From: Pisaster brevispinus
Lineage: Eukaryota; Echinodermata; Asteroidea; Forcipulatida; Asteriidae
NCBI GenBank assembly: GCA_023634235.1
Contig: JAMKCF010000008.1
Span: 17,419,558-17,483,557 of the forward strand
DNA: 64,000 bases
Reading direction: 5' to 3'
A model generated the notes under the pieces. The model had not been told where the DNA came from. It saw only the letters and a program-made list of their open reading frames with translations, and ran no database searches. This document shows positions 12,923 through 24,417 of the stretch, piece by piece. The position numbers and the translations under genes were made by a program. Each line of letters opens with the position of its first letter. The first letter of the stretch is position 1.

Positions 12923-13467
12923 TCAAGACTATACAAGTACAACTGGGAAGTATTCATGTGGTTTCATGTGGTGTTCCTTCTCAGGGTTTGCCCGTTGACT
13001 TTTGCGGAGACTTGCCAGTGAACCAGTCAGCTTGTTATTTTACTAGTCCATCCGCTTTTTCCAGTAGTCCATATTTCACATGAAGTAGGGATGCTTTTCG
13101 ACGCTGAACTAGTCAGGTCCTCGGGTATTTTTGCTGGCAGTTGGCCAGCGGACCACTGCTAAGGGAAAACACTGCCTCTATACAGTATGTGGTCAATCCT
13201 ACGTTCCTACCATCCGATATCTGTGGTTTTAACAAGTTATAGATAAACTGTGTCAGACTGTAGTATGACAGTCATGTAGTTGCGTCACGTGTGTACCATC
13301 ATACACAACCCTTGCAGCTGAATGCTTTCGTCGTGAAGCTTCTCAATGTTTAACAAAAATAAAAAAAATTTAACAAAGAGGATTATACAATATTAATCAA
13401 AACACTTTAATATAATGTTGTTGAACTGTTGAACCGAAGGATTTTGAATAAAGTGTGTGTTATATTT
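12923..13467. other. ACOT8 downstream region, no gene
   Basis: Contains the likely 3' UTR of ACOT8. No AATAAA lies close to the stop codon; the first clear AATAAA is at about 13447, so the cleavage site is not resolved. Nothing else is recognisable. Confidence 0.4.
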
Positions 13468-14475
13468 AGCTGTTTCGCAGCATAGCGCAGCGAAACAGCT
13501 CTTGTTTTCGTTAAAGTTTTTTTTTAAATTATTTTTATTTTTAATTTTTTTTTTTAATTTGTATTTTTCAGACAAAATTCGTTCTAAGCGGCTTTTTGCA
13601 TAGTTCCTAAAGAGCAATTGCAATGAAACTTTCAGTGATGAAAGGCATTGGTGCAATAATGATTTAAAAACAATTATGTCATGATGACGTCATCACCTGT
13701 CACGTGACGTCATCTTAAAGTTTCCTTTTTTTTAATATTTGAAAATCTATATCAAATCAACCACAAGAGACCGTAGGTTTCTGTTTGCGGGATTGGGTGG
13801 GGATAAATTAGGTCTTCATTTTATTCAGTGTGCGTAACCTTACATGACCTCTACTTCCGGTCGAAACCGGAAGTGCCTCGTAATTCAAAAGTGCTAAATG
13901 TTATGAAAACGCTTTCAAAGATGTTAGTGTCTGGCAAGAGTGTGCATTTAAAAAAAAATACCGATGACGTCACGATACACACGAGCGCCCTCTAGCGGCA
14001 GGTTGAAAACTGTTCAAAATGGACTTTTTGAAGATTTGTGTAGAGAAGTTTTGTGTAATCACTTCAAAATTTACACACATGTTGATCGTCAGGCAGCCAT
14101 CATATGTGTGAAGTTTCAGATCAACGACGTCATCGGGGGTCACGTGACGCGGCATTAAAGGTGCCTTTTTAATGTCGTATATCTCCCTAAGTGTTAGTGC
14201 GATCATGTTGAAACTTGGTAGGTTGTTGGATATTGGCAAGTTCTTGTAAATTCTGAAATGACGTCATGATGACGTAATCACATGATTTTTTATGATTTTT
14301 TTCATTTTTTTCATTTTTTTCACCTTTTTGTCATAAATTGCTAATAAAACGTGGTATAATCCAAATTCTTTTTTAAACAGGCTTGATACATCATAACTGC
14401 TTTGAATACAACACAATTTCAAATTCAGTTGAGTAATTTGAAAAAGTTATGACGAAACAGCTCGGCATTTGTGCA
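13468..14475 (+). repeat. Repeat element related to the 15-24 kb array
   Basis: Opens with a hairpin (AGCTGTTTCGC 13468-13478, GCGAAACAGCT 13490-13500) and has the matching 'gacgaaacagctcgg' near 14451. Inside are the palindrome ACTTCCGG..CCGGAAGT (13853-13874) and several TGACGTCA/GACGTCATC sites (about 13680-13710, 13963, 14125, 14260). These two motif types are the hallmark of the array at 15345-24214, so this is a related but separate element. The open frames at 13964-14239 are not supported as genes. Confidence 0.55.
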
Positions 14476-14496
14476 CAAATGCAATATGTCTAGTTT

Positions 14497-14685
14497 AATT
14501 TGTTTTTTTCTTGCTAACAATTGTTAAGTCACTATTTCTTGTTTTTTTGTTCACATCAAATAAATTGAATCAAGTACTAAAAGTGTTATATTTGAATTTG
14601 TTTTTCTTGTTAACAATTGTTAAGTCACTATTTCTTGGTTATTTTGTTCACATCAATTAAATTGAATCAAATACTAAATGTACAG
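14497..14685 (+). repeat. Two-copy tandem repeat, about 95-bp units
   Basis: Two adjacent copies share 'aacaattgttaagtcacta', 'tttcttg' and 'ttgttcacatcaa' followed by 'aaattgaatcaa'. They are AT-rich and noncoding. The stretch after them to 15120 has no recognisable gene. Confidence 0.7.
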
Positions 14686-15121
14686 AAAAGGGCCCCCTAC
14701 TCAGAAGCTCCTCCCACTGCACAGAACCCTTGCCCACCCCTTACCAAAAAAACAAACTCCATAACAAAATGCACAAATGAATGGTAAAAAAAAAAATTGG
14801 TTCATCTAAAAACTCTTCTCCTCCAAAAAGAAAAATAGCTCCCTTCCTCCCAAAAGAAGACAGAAAGGTCTGGTTTACACCACTGGCACTGGTTGAAAAC
14901 ATTGTCGTTCTGGGTGGACAGTACAATGTAGGATGAGGATGAGCTCAAGCTCAGGCAAGTCTTCACAGATTCTTCGATTCCTCCATGACTGAGATTGACT
15001 CCCTTTATCAGTTATTTTGCATAGCCTTTGTTCATGTAGTATGCTAGGTTTATGATGAGATTGTGCCGTTAGATGATACAAGAATGGATTCTAAAAATTG
15101 GGGTTTGGACAGAGAAAAATT

Positions 15122-15192
15122 GACTGGAGCGGGAGTTGAACCAACGATTTGGATTAACGTACCGGCACTCTACCAACTGAGCTATCCAGCCC
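15122..15192 (-). repeat. tRNA-like sequence (SINE head or tRNA pseudogene)
   Basis: On the minus strand the sequence starts GGCTGGATAGCTCAGTTGG and ends near CTCCCGCTCCAGTC. The acceptor stem can pair over 7 positions, the D arm GCTC/GAGT is present, the A box is TAGCTCAGTTGG and the B box is GGTTCAACTCC. The anticodon arm is degenerate and does not form a proper five-pair stem, so I call it tRNA-derived and not a working tRNA. Confidence 0.6.
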
Positions 15193-15344
15193 TATGTTGG
15201 TGGTCTCCCACATTAGTCAATATCTTTGTTTGGGGTGCCAATCAGAAGCCATGCAACCGTTAACTGCAACCATTAGCTGCCATATAAGAATGGATTTTGG
15301 TACACAGTCGGAGTATCTTATGAGAAAGATAATAATAATAATAA

Positions 15345-17458
15345 CTAGACATTGAATTTTTGTTTGCTACAAAAACACGGTGTTCGTGATCGATGATGTC
15401 ATCAAATTATGATTGAACAATATTTCATTTTATCAACCTGATTTGTGCCCTTTGTAATGCCGTGTAGTTAATAAAAATGCAATGTGTGGTTCAGGAGTTA
15501 TGATTATTTCAAATATTGAATTTGATCATCCGGTTTGAACCAGAAGTCAAAGTCAAATTGGGTCCCATTCTGTGTGTCATTTCTTAACTTGATAAATACT
15601 TTGCCATAGATGTAAAGATTGCAAAAAAACCAAAGTGTGCCTGAGAAGTTATGATTTTTTGAAACATTATTTTTTAACTTCCGGTTTGAACCGGAAGTCA
15701 GTGTTAAATGAGGTCACACTGTGTATCGTTTGTTAAGTCTAAAGAGCTCTTTCTGATGACGTTTACTTGATATAAATACAATGAGTGGTTGAGGAGTTAT
15801 ACTTTTTTTTAATTATTAAATTCATCTTCCGGTATGAACCGGAAGTCAAGGTCAAATGGCATAACATTTTGTGTATCGTTTCATACCTTCCAAATGATGC
15901 ATAGATTGTACAAATCCAATGTGTGGTTCAGAAGTTATGATTTTTTGAAACATGAAATTTCAACTTCCGGCTTGAAGTTGAACCGGAAGTTAAGGTCAAA
16001 TGGGTCATATTTTGTGTAGCGCGTGTTTGATTTATCAAGACCGTTCAGACGACGTTTGGATTGTGAAAATCCAACGTGTGGTTAAGGAGTTATGAATTTT
16101 TCAATTATTACACAGACTATCATTAGTTGAGCTCTGTAAATAATGACCATTCATGTGATATAGCGCCCTCATGTGACATGTACATGTACTGGCAAGGCTG
16201 CGTGGACTTTGAACCTTATAAACAAGGGAGCGGAACGGCCAGCTACTGTGTACAGTGTCGGCGAATGTTTGTGTTGGCCTACACTATCATGCGTTGTCAC
16301 ACGATGAAAGTCAACAGACACATGCGCTTTGACGCCCAGTTTTGACCAGATGCAAAGATTAAAATGCTATAATCTCTGTGCAAAAGTTTCGGCAGAATAA
16401 CTCATTTATAACCTGATGCTAAATTCATGTTAAAATATGCCGTAGTTTTTGAGATTTGAATTTTGAAATTTTCAACTTCCGGTTTGAACCGGAAGTCAAT
16501 GTCAAATGGGGTCATGTTGTGTGTAGCGTTTGTTGACCTTTTAACGACCAATCCGATGATGTGTAGATTGTAAAAATCCGACATGTGGTTCATGAGTTAT
16601 GATTTTTTACAAATATTAAACTTTGATTTAATGTAATTCAATACCAGGTGACGTCATTATGACATAATCAAGTTTGTGTCGTCTTGATGCTAAGATTTAA
16701 GTGTCCGATGAGTTTCAATGTTCAGGTAACTTTTAATCTTGAGTTATGCCGTAAAAAAGCCCAAAACATGATTTTTTAAAGGAAAATCAACGAAGGCAAA
16801 CTTCGACCCAGGGTAACGACCCGGAAGTTAAGGTCATACGATTTTGACGTTAACTTTTCAAATGATGCCCCAGTCTTGATCTATCATATGCCCAATTATG
16901 AACATCATACCTTTGAAATTTACGAAGATACAGCAAATAGAAAAAGGTCTTTTTTTTACTTTAAAAACCTTGTAATTCGACACCCGATGACGTCATCATA
17001 ACGTCATTAAATCTGTGCCGTCCTCATATCAAGGTTCAATTGTCTGATGAGTTTCAAGGTTAAAATCAATTTTAATTTTGAGTTATGACCAAAATTAAAA
17101 AAGACCCTAAAACGCAGACTTTGACCTTCCGTTAAGACCGGAAGTAAAGGTCGTACGATTTTGGCGTTAACTTTTCAAATGTTAGCCCAGTCTTGATTTA
17201 TAAGATGCCCAATTATGAGCATCCTAGCTTTCAAATTCACGAAGATACAGTGAATAGAAAATAGTCATTTTTCAACTTTAAAAACCTTGTAATTCGACAC
17301 CTGATGACGTCATCATGACGTCATGACAACTGTGCCGTCTTCATATTGAGGATCAACTGTCTGATGAGTTTCAAGGTTCAATTCAGTTTCAATGTTGAGT
17401 TATGCTGTAGAGAAGAGTTCTAGGGAAGAAGAAGATGGAGAAGAAAAAAAAAAAAAAA
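15345..17458 (+). repeat. Array unit 1 (type A)
   Basis: First of four head-to-tail units. It starts CTAGACATTGAATTTTTG, right after an ATA microsatellite, and ends in 'gaagaagatggagaag' plus a poly(A) run. The first half holds internal subrepeats of about 150 bp, each with a 'gtggttcaggagttatga' segment and most with the palindrome ACTTCCGG..CCGGAAGT followed by TCAAGGTCA. The second half holds three longer subrepeats, most ending in tandem TGACGTCA sites. The middle (about 16125-16345) carries a segment not shared with type B units. No transposase or reverse transcriptase reading frame is visible. Confidence 0.85.
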
Positions 17459-19782
17459 CTAGAAATTGAATTTTTGTTTGCTACAAAAATACGGTGTTCG
17501 TGATCGATGTCATTAGATGAAGATTTAAAGATATTTTATTCTATCACCTCGATTTGTGGTTCAGGAGTTAGATTTTGTTCCAATATATATCTTCAACTTC
17601 CGGTTTGAACCAAAACTTAGTTCAAACAAGGTCATACTGTGTAGAGCTAGGTTAGTCCTAGGAGCTCTCTGTAATGCCGTGTAGTTGATAAAAATCTAAT
17701 GTGTGGTTCGGGAGTTATGATTGTTTCAAGTATTGGATTTGATCATCCGGTTTAAACCGGAAGTCAAGGTCAAATTGAGTCGCATTATGTGTGTCAATTC
17801 TTAAGTTGATAAATACTTTGCCAATGATGTAAAGATTGCAAAAAAACAAACTGTGCCTTAGAAGTTAAGATTTTTTGAACATTAATTTTTAACTTCCGGT
17901 TTGAACCGGAAGTCAGTGTTAAATAAGGACACACTGTATATCGTTTGTTAAGTCTTAGGAGCTCTTTCTGATGACGTTTACTTAATAAAATACAATGAGT
18001 GGTTGAGGAGTTATTAATTTGTTAATTATTAAATTCATCTTCCGGTTCGAACCGGAAATCAAGGTCGAAGGGCATAACATTTTGTGTATCGTTTCTTCAA
18101 TTGTTATCTACCATCCAAATGATGCATACATTGTAAAAATCCAATGTGTGGTTCAGAAGTTATGATTTTTTAAAACATTAAATTTCAACTTCCGATTTGA
18201 ACCGGAAGTTAATGTCAAACGGGTCAGAATTTGTGTACCGCGTGTTTAATTTATCAATACCGTTCAGACGACGTATGGATTGTAACAATCCATTGTGTGG
18301 TTAAGGAGTTATGAATTTTTCAAATATTACACGGACTACCATTATTTGGATGTGCAATATACAATGAAATAGCGAGCGACGCCAAATGTATTCCTGTAGG
18401 TGGCTTTACAGTTTCAATCAAAGATCGTATAGCGCCGTAGGCGCTAACGATCTTTGGTTTCAATACAGACACGTTAACTTAAACAACGCGCGCAAAGTAC
18501 ATGTGGCTGTATGGACGTGTAGCGAGACCTTGACTACACGTGCATCGTACACGTGCATCGTACACGTGCGTGGCTGGTACAGGTTTGACATACATTGTAT
18601 TTACGTGTAGGCCTACACTACCGTGCGTTATCGTACAAGGTCGTTCAACAGACACAAGCGCATTGACGTCAAGTTTGAACCAAATGCAAAGGTTAAAATG
18701 CTATAATCTCTGTGCAAAAGTTTCGGCAGGATAACTCATCTATAGTCTAATGCAAAATTCAGGTTAAAATGTTACGTAGTTTTTGAGGTTTTTAATTTTT
18801 GAAATTTTCAACTTCCGGTTTGAACCGGAAGTCAAGGTCAAATGGGGTCATGTTGTGTGAAGCGTTTGTTGACCTTTTAACGACCAATCCGATGATGTGT
18901 AGATTGTAAAAATCCGACATGTGGTTCATGAGTTATGATTTTTTACAAATATTAAACTTTGATTTAATGTAATTCAATACCAGGTGACGTCATTATGACA
19001 TAATCAAGTTTGTGTCGTCTTGATGCTAAGATTTAAGTGTCCGATGAGTTTCAATGTTCAGGTAACTTTTTATCTTGAGTTATGCCGTAAAAAGCCCAAA
19101 ACATGATTTTTTAAGGAAAATCAACGAAGGCAAACTTCGACCCAGGGTAACGACCCGGAAGTTAAGGTCATACGATTTTGACGTTAACTTTTCAAATGAT
19201 GCCTTAGTCTTGATCTATCATATGCCCAATTATGAACATCATACCTTTGAAATTAACGAAGATACAGCGAATAGAAAAAGGTCAATTTTTAACTTTAAAA
19301 ACCTTGTAATTCTACACCCGATGACGTCATCATAACGTCATCAAGTCTGTGCCGTCCTCATGTCAAGGTTCAATTGTTTGATGAGTTTCAAGGTCAAAAT
19401 CAATTTTAATTTTGAGTTATGACCAAATTTAAAAAAAGACCACAAAGGCAGACTTTGACCTTCCGTTAAGACCGGAAGTGTAGGTCATACGATTTTGGCG
19501 TTAACTTTTCAAATGTTGCCCCAATCTTGATGTACCAGATGCCCAATTATGAGTTTCATAGCTTTGAAATTGACGAAGATACAGCACTTTGAAAATGGTC
19601 ATTTTCGATTTTAAAAACCTTGTAATTCGACACCTGATGACGTCATCATGACGTCATGACAACTGTGCCGTCCTCATATTAGGGTTCAATTGTCGTATGA
19701 GTTTCAAGGTTCAATTCAGTTTCAATCTTGAGTTATGCTGTAGAGAAGAGTTCGGGAGAAGAAGATGGAGAAGAAAAAAAAA
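17459..19782 (+). repeat. Array unit 2 (type B)
   Basis: Starts CTAGAAATTGAATTTTTG immediately after the poly(A) of unit 1 and ends with its own 'gaagatggagaag' poly(A). Same internal plan as type A but clearly diverged. It has its own middle segment (about 18345-18660), which includes a long hairpin at 18419-18456. The 74-, 64- and 86-codon open frames in it have no recognisable product. Confidence 0.85.
18419..18456. repeat. Long hairpin inside type B units
   Basis: CAAAGATCGT-A-TAGCGCC, a GTA loop, then GGCGCTA-ACGATCTTTG: a 17-bp stem with one bulged base. The identical hairpin occurs in unit 3 at 20743-20780. It is absent from type A units. Confidence 0.85.
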
Positions 19783-22105
19783 CTAGAAATTGAATTTTTG
19801 TTTGCTACAAAAATACGGTGTTCGTGATCGATGTCATTAGATGAAGATTTAAAGATATTTTATTCTATCACCTCGATTTGTGGTTCAGGAGTTAGATTTT
19901 GTTCCAATATATATCTTCAACTTCCGGTTTGAACCAAAACTTAGTTCAAACAAGGTCATACTGTGTAGAGCTAGGTTAGTCCTAGGAGCTCTCTGTAATG
20001 CCGTGTAGTTGATAAAAATCTAATGTGTGGTTCGGGAGTTATGATTGTTTCAAGTATTGGATTTGATCATCCGGTTTAAACCGGAAGTCAAGGTCAAATT
20101 GAGTCGCATTATGTGTGTCAATTCTTAAGTTGATAAATACTTTGCCAATGATGTAAAGATTGCAAAAAAACAAAGTGTGCCTTAGAAGTTAAGATTTTTT
20201 GAACATTAATTTTTAACTTCCGGTTTGAACCGGAAGTCAGTGTTAAATAAGGACACACTGTATATCGTTTGTTAAGTCTTAGGAGCTCTTTCTGATGACG
20301 TTTACTTAATAAAATACAATGAGTGGTTGAGGAGTTATTAATTTGTTAATTATTAAATTCATCTTCCGGTTCGAACCGGAAATCAAGGTCGAAGGGCATA
20401 ACATTTTGTGTATCGTTTCTTCAATTGTTATCTACCATCCAAATGATGCATACATTGTAAAAATCCAATGTGTGGTTCAGAAGTTATGATTTTTTAAAAC
20501 ATTAAATTTCAACTTCCGATTTGAACCGGAAGTTAATGTCAAACGGGTCAGAATTTGTGTACCGCGTGTTTAATTTATCAATACCGTTCAGACGACGTAT
20601 GGATTGTAACAATCCATTGTGTGGTTAAGGAGTTATGAATTTTTCAAATATTACACGGACTACCATTATTTGGATGTGCAATATACAATGAAATAGCGAG
20701 CGACGCCAAATGTATTCCTGTAGGTGGCTTTACAGTTTCAATCAAAGATCGTATAGCGCCGTAGGCGCTAACGATCTTTGGTTTCAATACAGACACGTTA
20801 ACTTAAACAACGCGCGCAAAGTACATGTGGCTGTATGGACGTGTAGCGAGACCTTGACTACACGTGCATCGTACACGTGCATCGTACACGTGCGTGGCTG
20901 GTACAGGTTTGACATACATTGTATTTACGTGTAGGCCTACACTACCGTGCGTTATCGTACAAGGTCGTTCAACAGACACAAGCGCATTGACGTCAAGTTT
21001 GAACCAAATGCAAAGGTTAAAATGCTATAATCTCTGTGCAAAAGTTTCGGCAGGATAACTCATCTATAGTCTAATGCAAAATTCAGGTTAAAATGTTACG
21101 TAGTTTTTGAGGTTTTTAATTTTTGAAATTTTCAACTTCCGGTTTGAACCGGAAGTCAAGGTCAAATGGGGTCATGTTGTGTGAAGCGTTTGTTGACCTT
21201 TTAACGACCAATCCGATGATGTGTAGATTGTAAAAATCCGACATGTGGTTCATGAGTTATGATTTTTTACAAATATTAAACTTTGATTTAATGTAATTCA
21301 ATACCAGGTGACGTCATTATGACATAATCAAGTTTGTGTCGTCTTGATGCTAAGATTTAAGTGTCCGATGAGTTTCAATGTTCAGGTAACTTTTAATCTT
21401 GAGTTATGCCGTAAAAAGCCCAAAACATGATTTTTTAAGGAAAATCAACGAAGGCAAACTTCGACCCAGGGTAACGACCCGGAAGTTAAGGTCATACGAT
21501 TTTGACGTTAACTTTTCAAATGATGCCTTAGTCTTGATCTATCATATGCCCAATTATGAACATCATACCTTTGAAATTAACGAAGATACAGCGAATAGAA
21601 AAAGGTCAATTTTTAACTTTAAAAACCTTGTAATTCTACACCCGATGACGTCATCATAACGTCATCAAGTCTGTGCCGTCCTCATGTCAAGGTTCAATTG
21701 TTTGATGAGTTTCAAGGTCAAAATCAATTTTAATTTTGAGTTATGACCAAATTTAAAAAAAGACCACAAAGGCAGACTTTGACCTTCCGTTAAGACCGGA
21801 AGTGTAGGTCATACGATTTTGGCGTTAACTTTTCAAATGTTGCCCCAATCTTGATGTACCAGATGCCCAATTATGAGTTTCATAGCTTTGAAATTGACGA
21901 AGATACAGCACTTTGAAAATGGTCATTTTCGATTTTAAAAACCTTGTAATTCGACACCTGATGACGTCATCATGACGTCATGACAACTGTGCCGTCCTCA
22001 TATTAGGGTTCAATTGTCGTATGAGTTTCAAGGTTCAATTCAGTTTCAATCTTGAGTTATGCTGTAGAGAAGAGTTCGGGAGAAGAAGATGGAGAAGAAA
22101 AAAAA
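19783..22105 (+). repeat. Array unit 3 (type B, near-identical to unit 2)
   Basis: Offset from unit 2 by 2324 bp. I could find only scattered single-base differences (for example 'ctttttatc' against 'cttttaatc', and 'aaactgtgcc' against 'aaagtgtgcc') plus one base in the terminal poly(A). Either a very recent tandem duplication or an assembly duplication. Confidence 0.85.
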
Positions 22106-24214
22106 ACTAGACATTGAATTTTTGTTTGCTACAAAAACACGGTGTTCGTGATCGATGATGTCATCAAATTATGATTGAACAATATTTCATTTTATCAATT
22201 TGATTTGTGCCCTCTGTAATGCCGTGTAGTTGATAAAAAACCAATGTGTGGTTCAGGAGTTATGATTATTTCAAATATTGAATTTGATCATCCGGTTTGA
22301 ACCAGAAGTCAAAGTCAAATTGGGTCGCATTCTGTGTGTCATTTCTTAAGTTGATAAATACTTTGCCAATGATGTAAAGATTGCAAAAACCAAAGTGTGC
22401 CTTAGAAGTTATGAGTTTTTGAAACATTATTTTTTAATTTCCGGTTTGAACCGGAAGTCAGTGTTAAATGAGGTCACATTGTGTATCGTTTGTTAAGTCT
22501 AAAGAGCTCTTTCTGATGACGTTTACTTGATATAAATACAATGAGTGGTTGAGGAGTTATAATTTTTTTAATTATTAAATTCATCTTCCGGTATGAACCG
22601 GAAGTCAAGGTCAAATGGCATAACATTTTGTGTATCGTTTCATACCTTCCAAATGATGCATAGATTGTACAAATCCAATGTGTGGTTCAGAAGTTATGAT
22701 TTTTTGAAACATGAAATTTCAACTTCCGGCTTGAACCGGAAGTCAAGGTCAAATGGGTCATATTTTGTGAAGCGCGTGTTATTTATCAAGACCGTTCAGA
22801 TGACGTTTGGATTGTGAAAATTCAACGTGTGGTTAAGGAGTTATGAATTTTTCAATTATTACACGAACAATCATTAATTGAGCTCTGTAAATAATGACCA
22901 TTCATGTGATATAGCGCCCTCATGTGACATGTACATGTACTGGCAAGGCTGCGTGGACTTTGAACCTTATAAACAAGGGAGCGGAACGGCCAGCTACTGT
23001 GTACAGTGTCGGCGAATGTTTGTGTTGGCCTACACTATCATGCGTTGTCACACGATGAAAGTCAACAGACACATGCGCTTTGACGCCCAGTTTTGACCAG
23101 ATGCAAAGATTAAAATGCTATAATCTCTGTGCAAAAGTTTCGGCAGAATAACTCATTTATAACCTGATGCTAAATTCATGTTAAAATATGCCATAGTTTT
23201 TGAGATTTGAATTTTGAAATTTTCAACTTCCGGTTTGAACCGGAAGTCAAGGTCAAATGGGGTCATGTTGTGTGTAGCGTTTGTTGACCTTTTAACGACC
23301 AATCCGATGATGTGTAGATTGTAAAAATCCGACATGTGGTTCATGAGTTATGATTTTTTACAAATATTAAACTTTGATTTAATGTAATTCAATACCCGGT
23401 GACGTCATCATGACATAATCAAGTTTGTGTCGTCTTGATACTAAGATTTAAGTGTCCAATGAGTTTCAATGTTCAGGTAACTTTTAATCTTGAGTTATGC
23501 CGTAAAAAAGCCCAAAACATGATTTTTTAAAGGAAAATCAACGAAGGCAAACTTCGACCCAGGGTAACGACCCGGAAGTTAAGGTCATACGATTTTGACG
23601 TTAACTTTTCAAATGATGCCCCAGTCTTGATCTATCATATGCTCAATTATGAACATCATACCTTAAAAATTTACGAAGATACAGCAAATAGAAAAAGGTC
23701 ATTTTTTTACTTTAAAAACCTTGTAATTCGACACCCGATGACGTCATCATAACGTCATCAAGTCTGTGCCGTCCTCATATCAAGGTTCAATTGTCTGATG
23801 AGTTTCAAGGTTAAAATCAATTTAAATTTTGAGTTATGACCAAAATTAAAAAAGACCCTAAAACGTAGACTTTGACCTTCCGTTAAGACCGGAAGTAAAG
23901 GTCGTACGATTTTGGCGTTAACTTTTCAAATGTTAGCCCAGTCTTGATTTATAAGATGCCCAATTATGAGCATCCTAGCTTTCAAATTCACGAAGATACA
24001 GCGAATAGAAAATAGTCATTTTTCAACTTTAAAAACCTTGTAATTCGACACCTGATGACGTCATCATGACGTCATGACAACTGTGCCGTCTTCATATTGA
24101 GGTTCAACTGTCTGATGAGTTTCAAGGTTCAATTCAGTTTCAATGTTGAGTTATGCTGTAGAGAAGAGTTCTAGGGAAGAAGAAGATGGAGAAGAAAAAA
24201 AAAAAAAAAAAAAA
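22106..24214 (+). repeat. Array unit 4 (type A')
   Basis: Returns to the type A form (CTAGACATTGAA start, same middle segment at about 22878-23096 as unit 1 at 16127-16345). It differs from unit 1 at scattered bases and by small indels; for example, unit 1 has an extra 'ttgaag' in one palindrome near 15973. It ends in a poly(A) of about 21 followed directly by the hairpin cluster. Confidence 0.85.
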
Positions 24215-24230
24215 ACAGAACAAAAACAAT

Positions 24231-24417
24231 AGGTGTTCGTGCACATGTTGCACGAACACCTAAAAACAGAACAAAAACAAGAGGTGTTCGTGCATGTATT
24301 GCACGAACACCTAAAAACAGAACAAAAACAAGAGGTGTTCGTGCATGTATTGCACGAACACCTAAAAAAAACAGAACAAAAACAATAGGTGTTCGTGCAC
24401 ATGTTGCACGAACACCT
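24231..24417. repeat. Four tandem perfect hairpins (13-bp stems)
   Basis: AGGTGTTCGTGCA and TGCACGAACACCT flank a 5-nt loop at 24231-24261, 24282-24312, 24333-24363 and 24387-24417. Spacers are 'aaaaacagaacaaaaacaa'-like, giving a period of 51, 51 and 54 bp. The outer two hairpins have the loop CATGT and the inner two TGTAT. The arm shares GGTGTTCGTG with the start of every array unit. Although these are palindromic repeats with spacers, this is not a CRISPR array: the spacers are alike and the genome is eukaryotic. Confidence 0.9.

Noticed and set aside
17360..17395. Hammerhead-ribozyme core (CTGATGAG) repeated in the array units
   Set aside because: CTGATGAGTTTC is present but the required GAAA and a closing stem II are not, on either strand.
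18386..18734. Small open frames conserved between units 2 and 3 (and their copies at 20710-21058)
   Set aside because: Conserved only because the two units are near-identical duplicates; absent from type A units and without recognisable features.
24231..24417. CRISPR-like array of palindromic repeats
   Set aside because: Spacers are near-identical to each other, there are no cas genes, and the window is eukaryotic.
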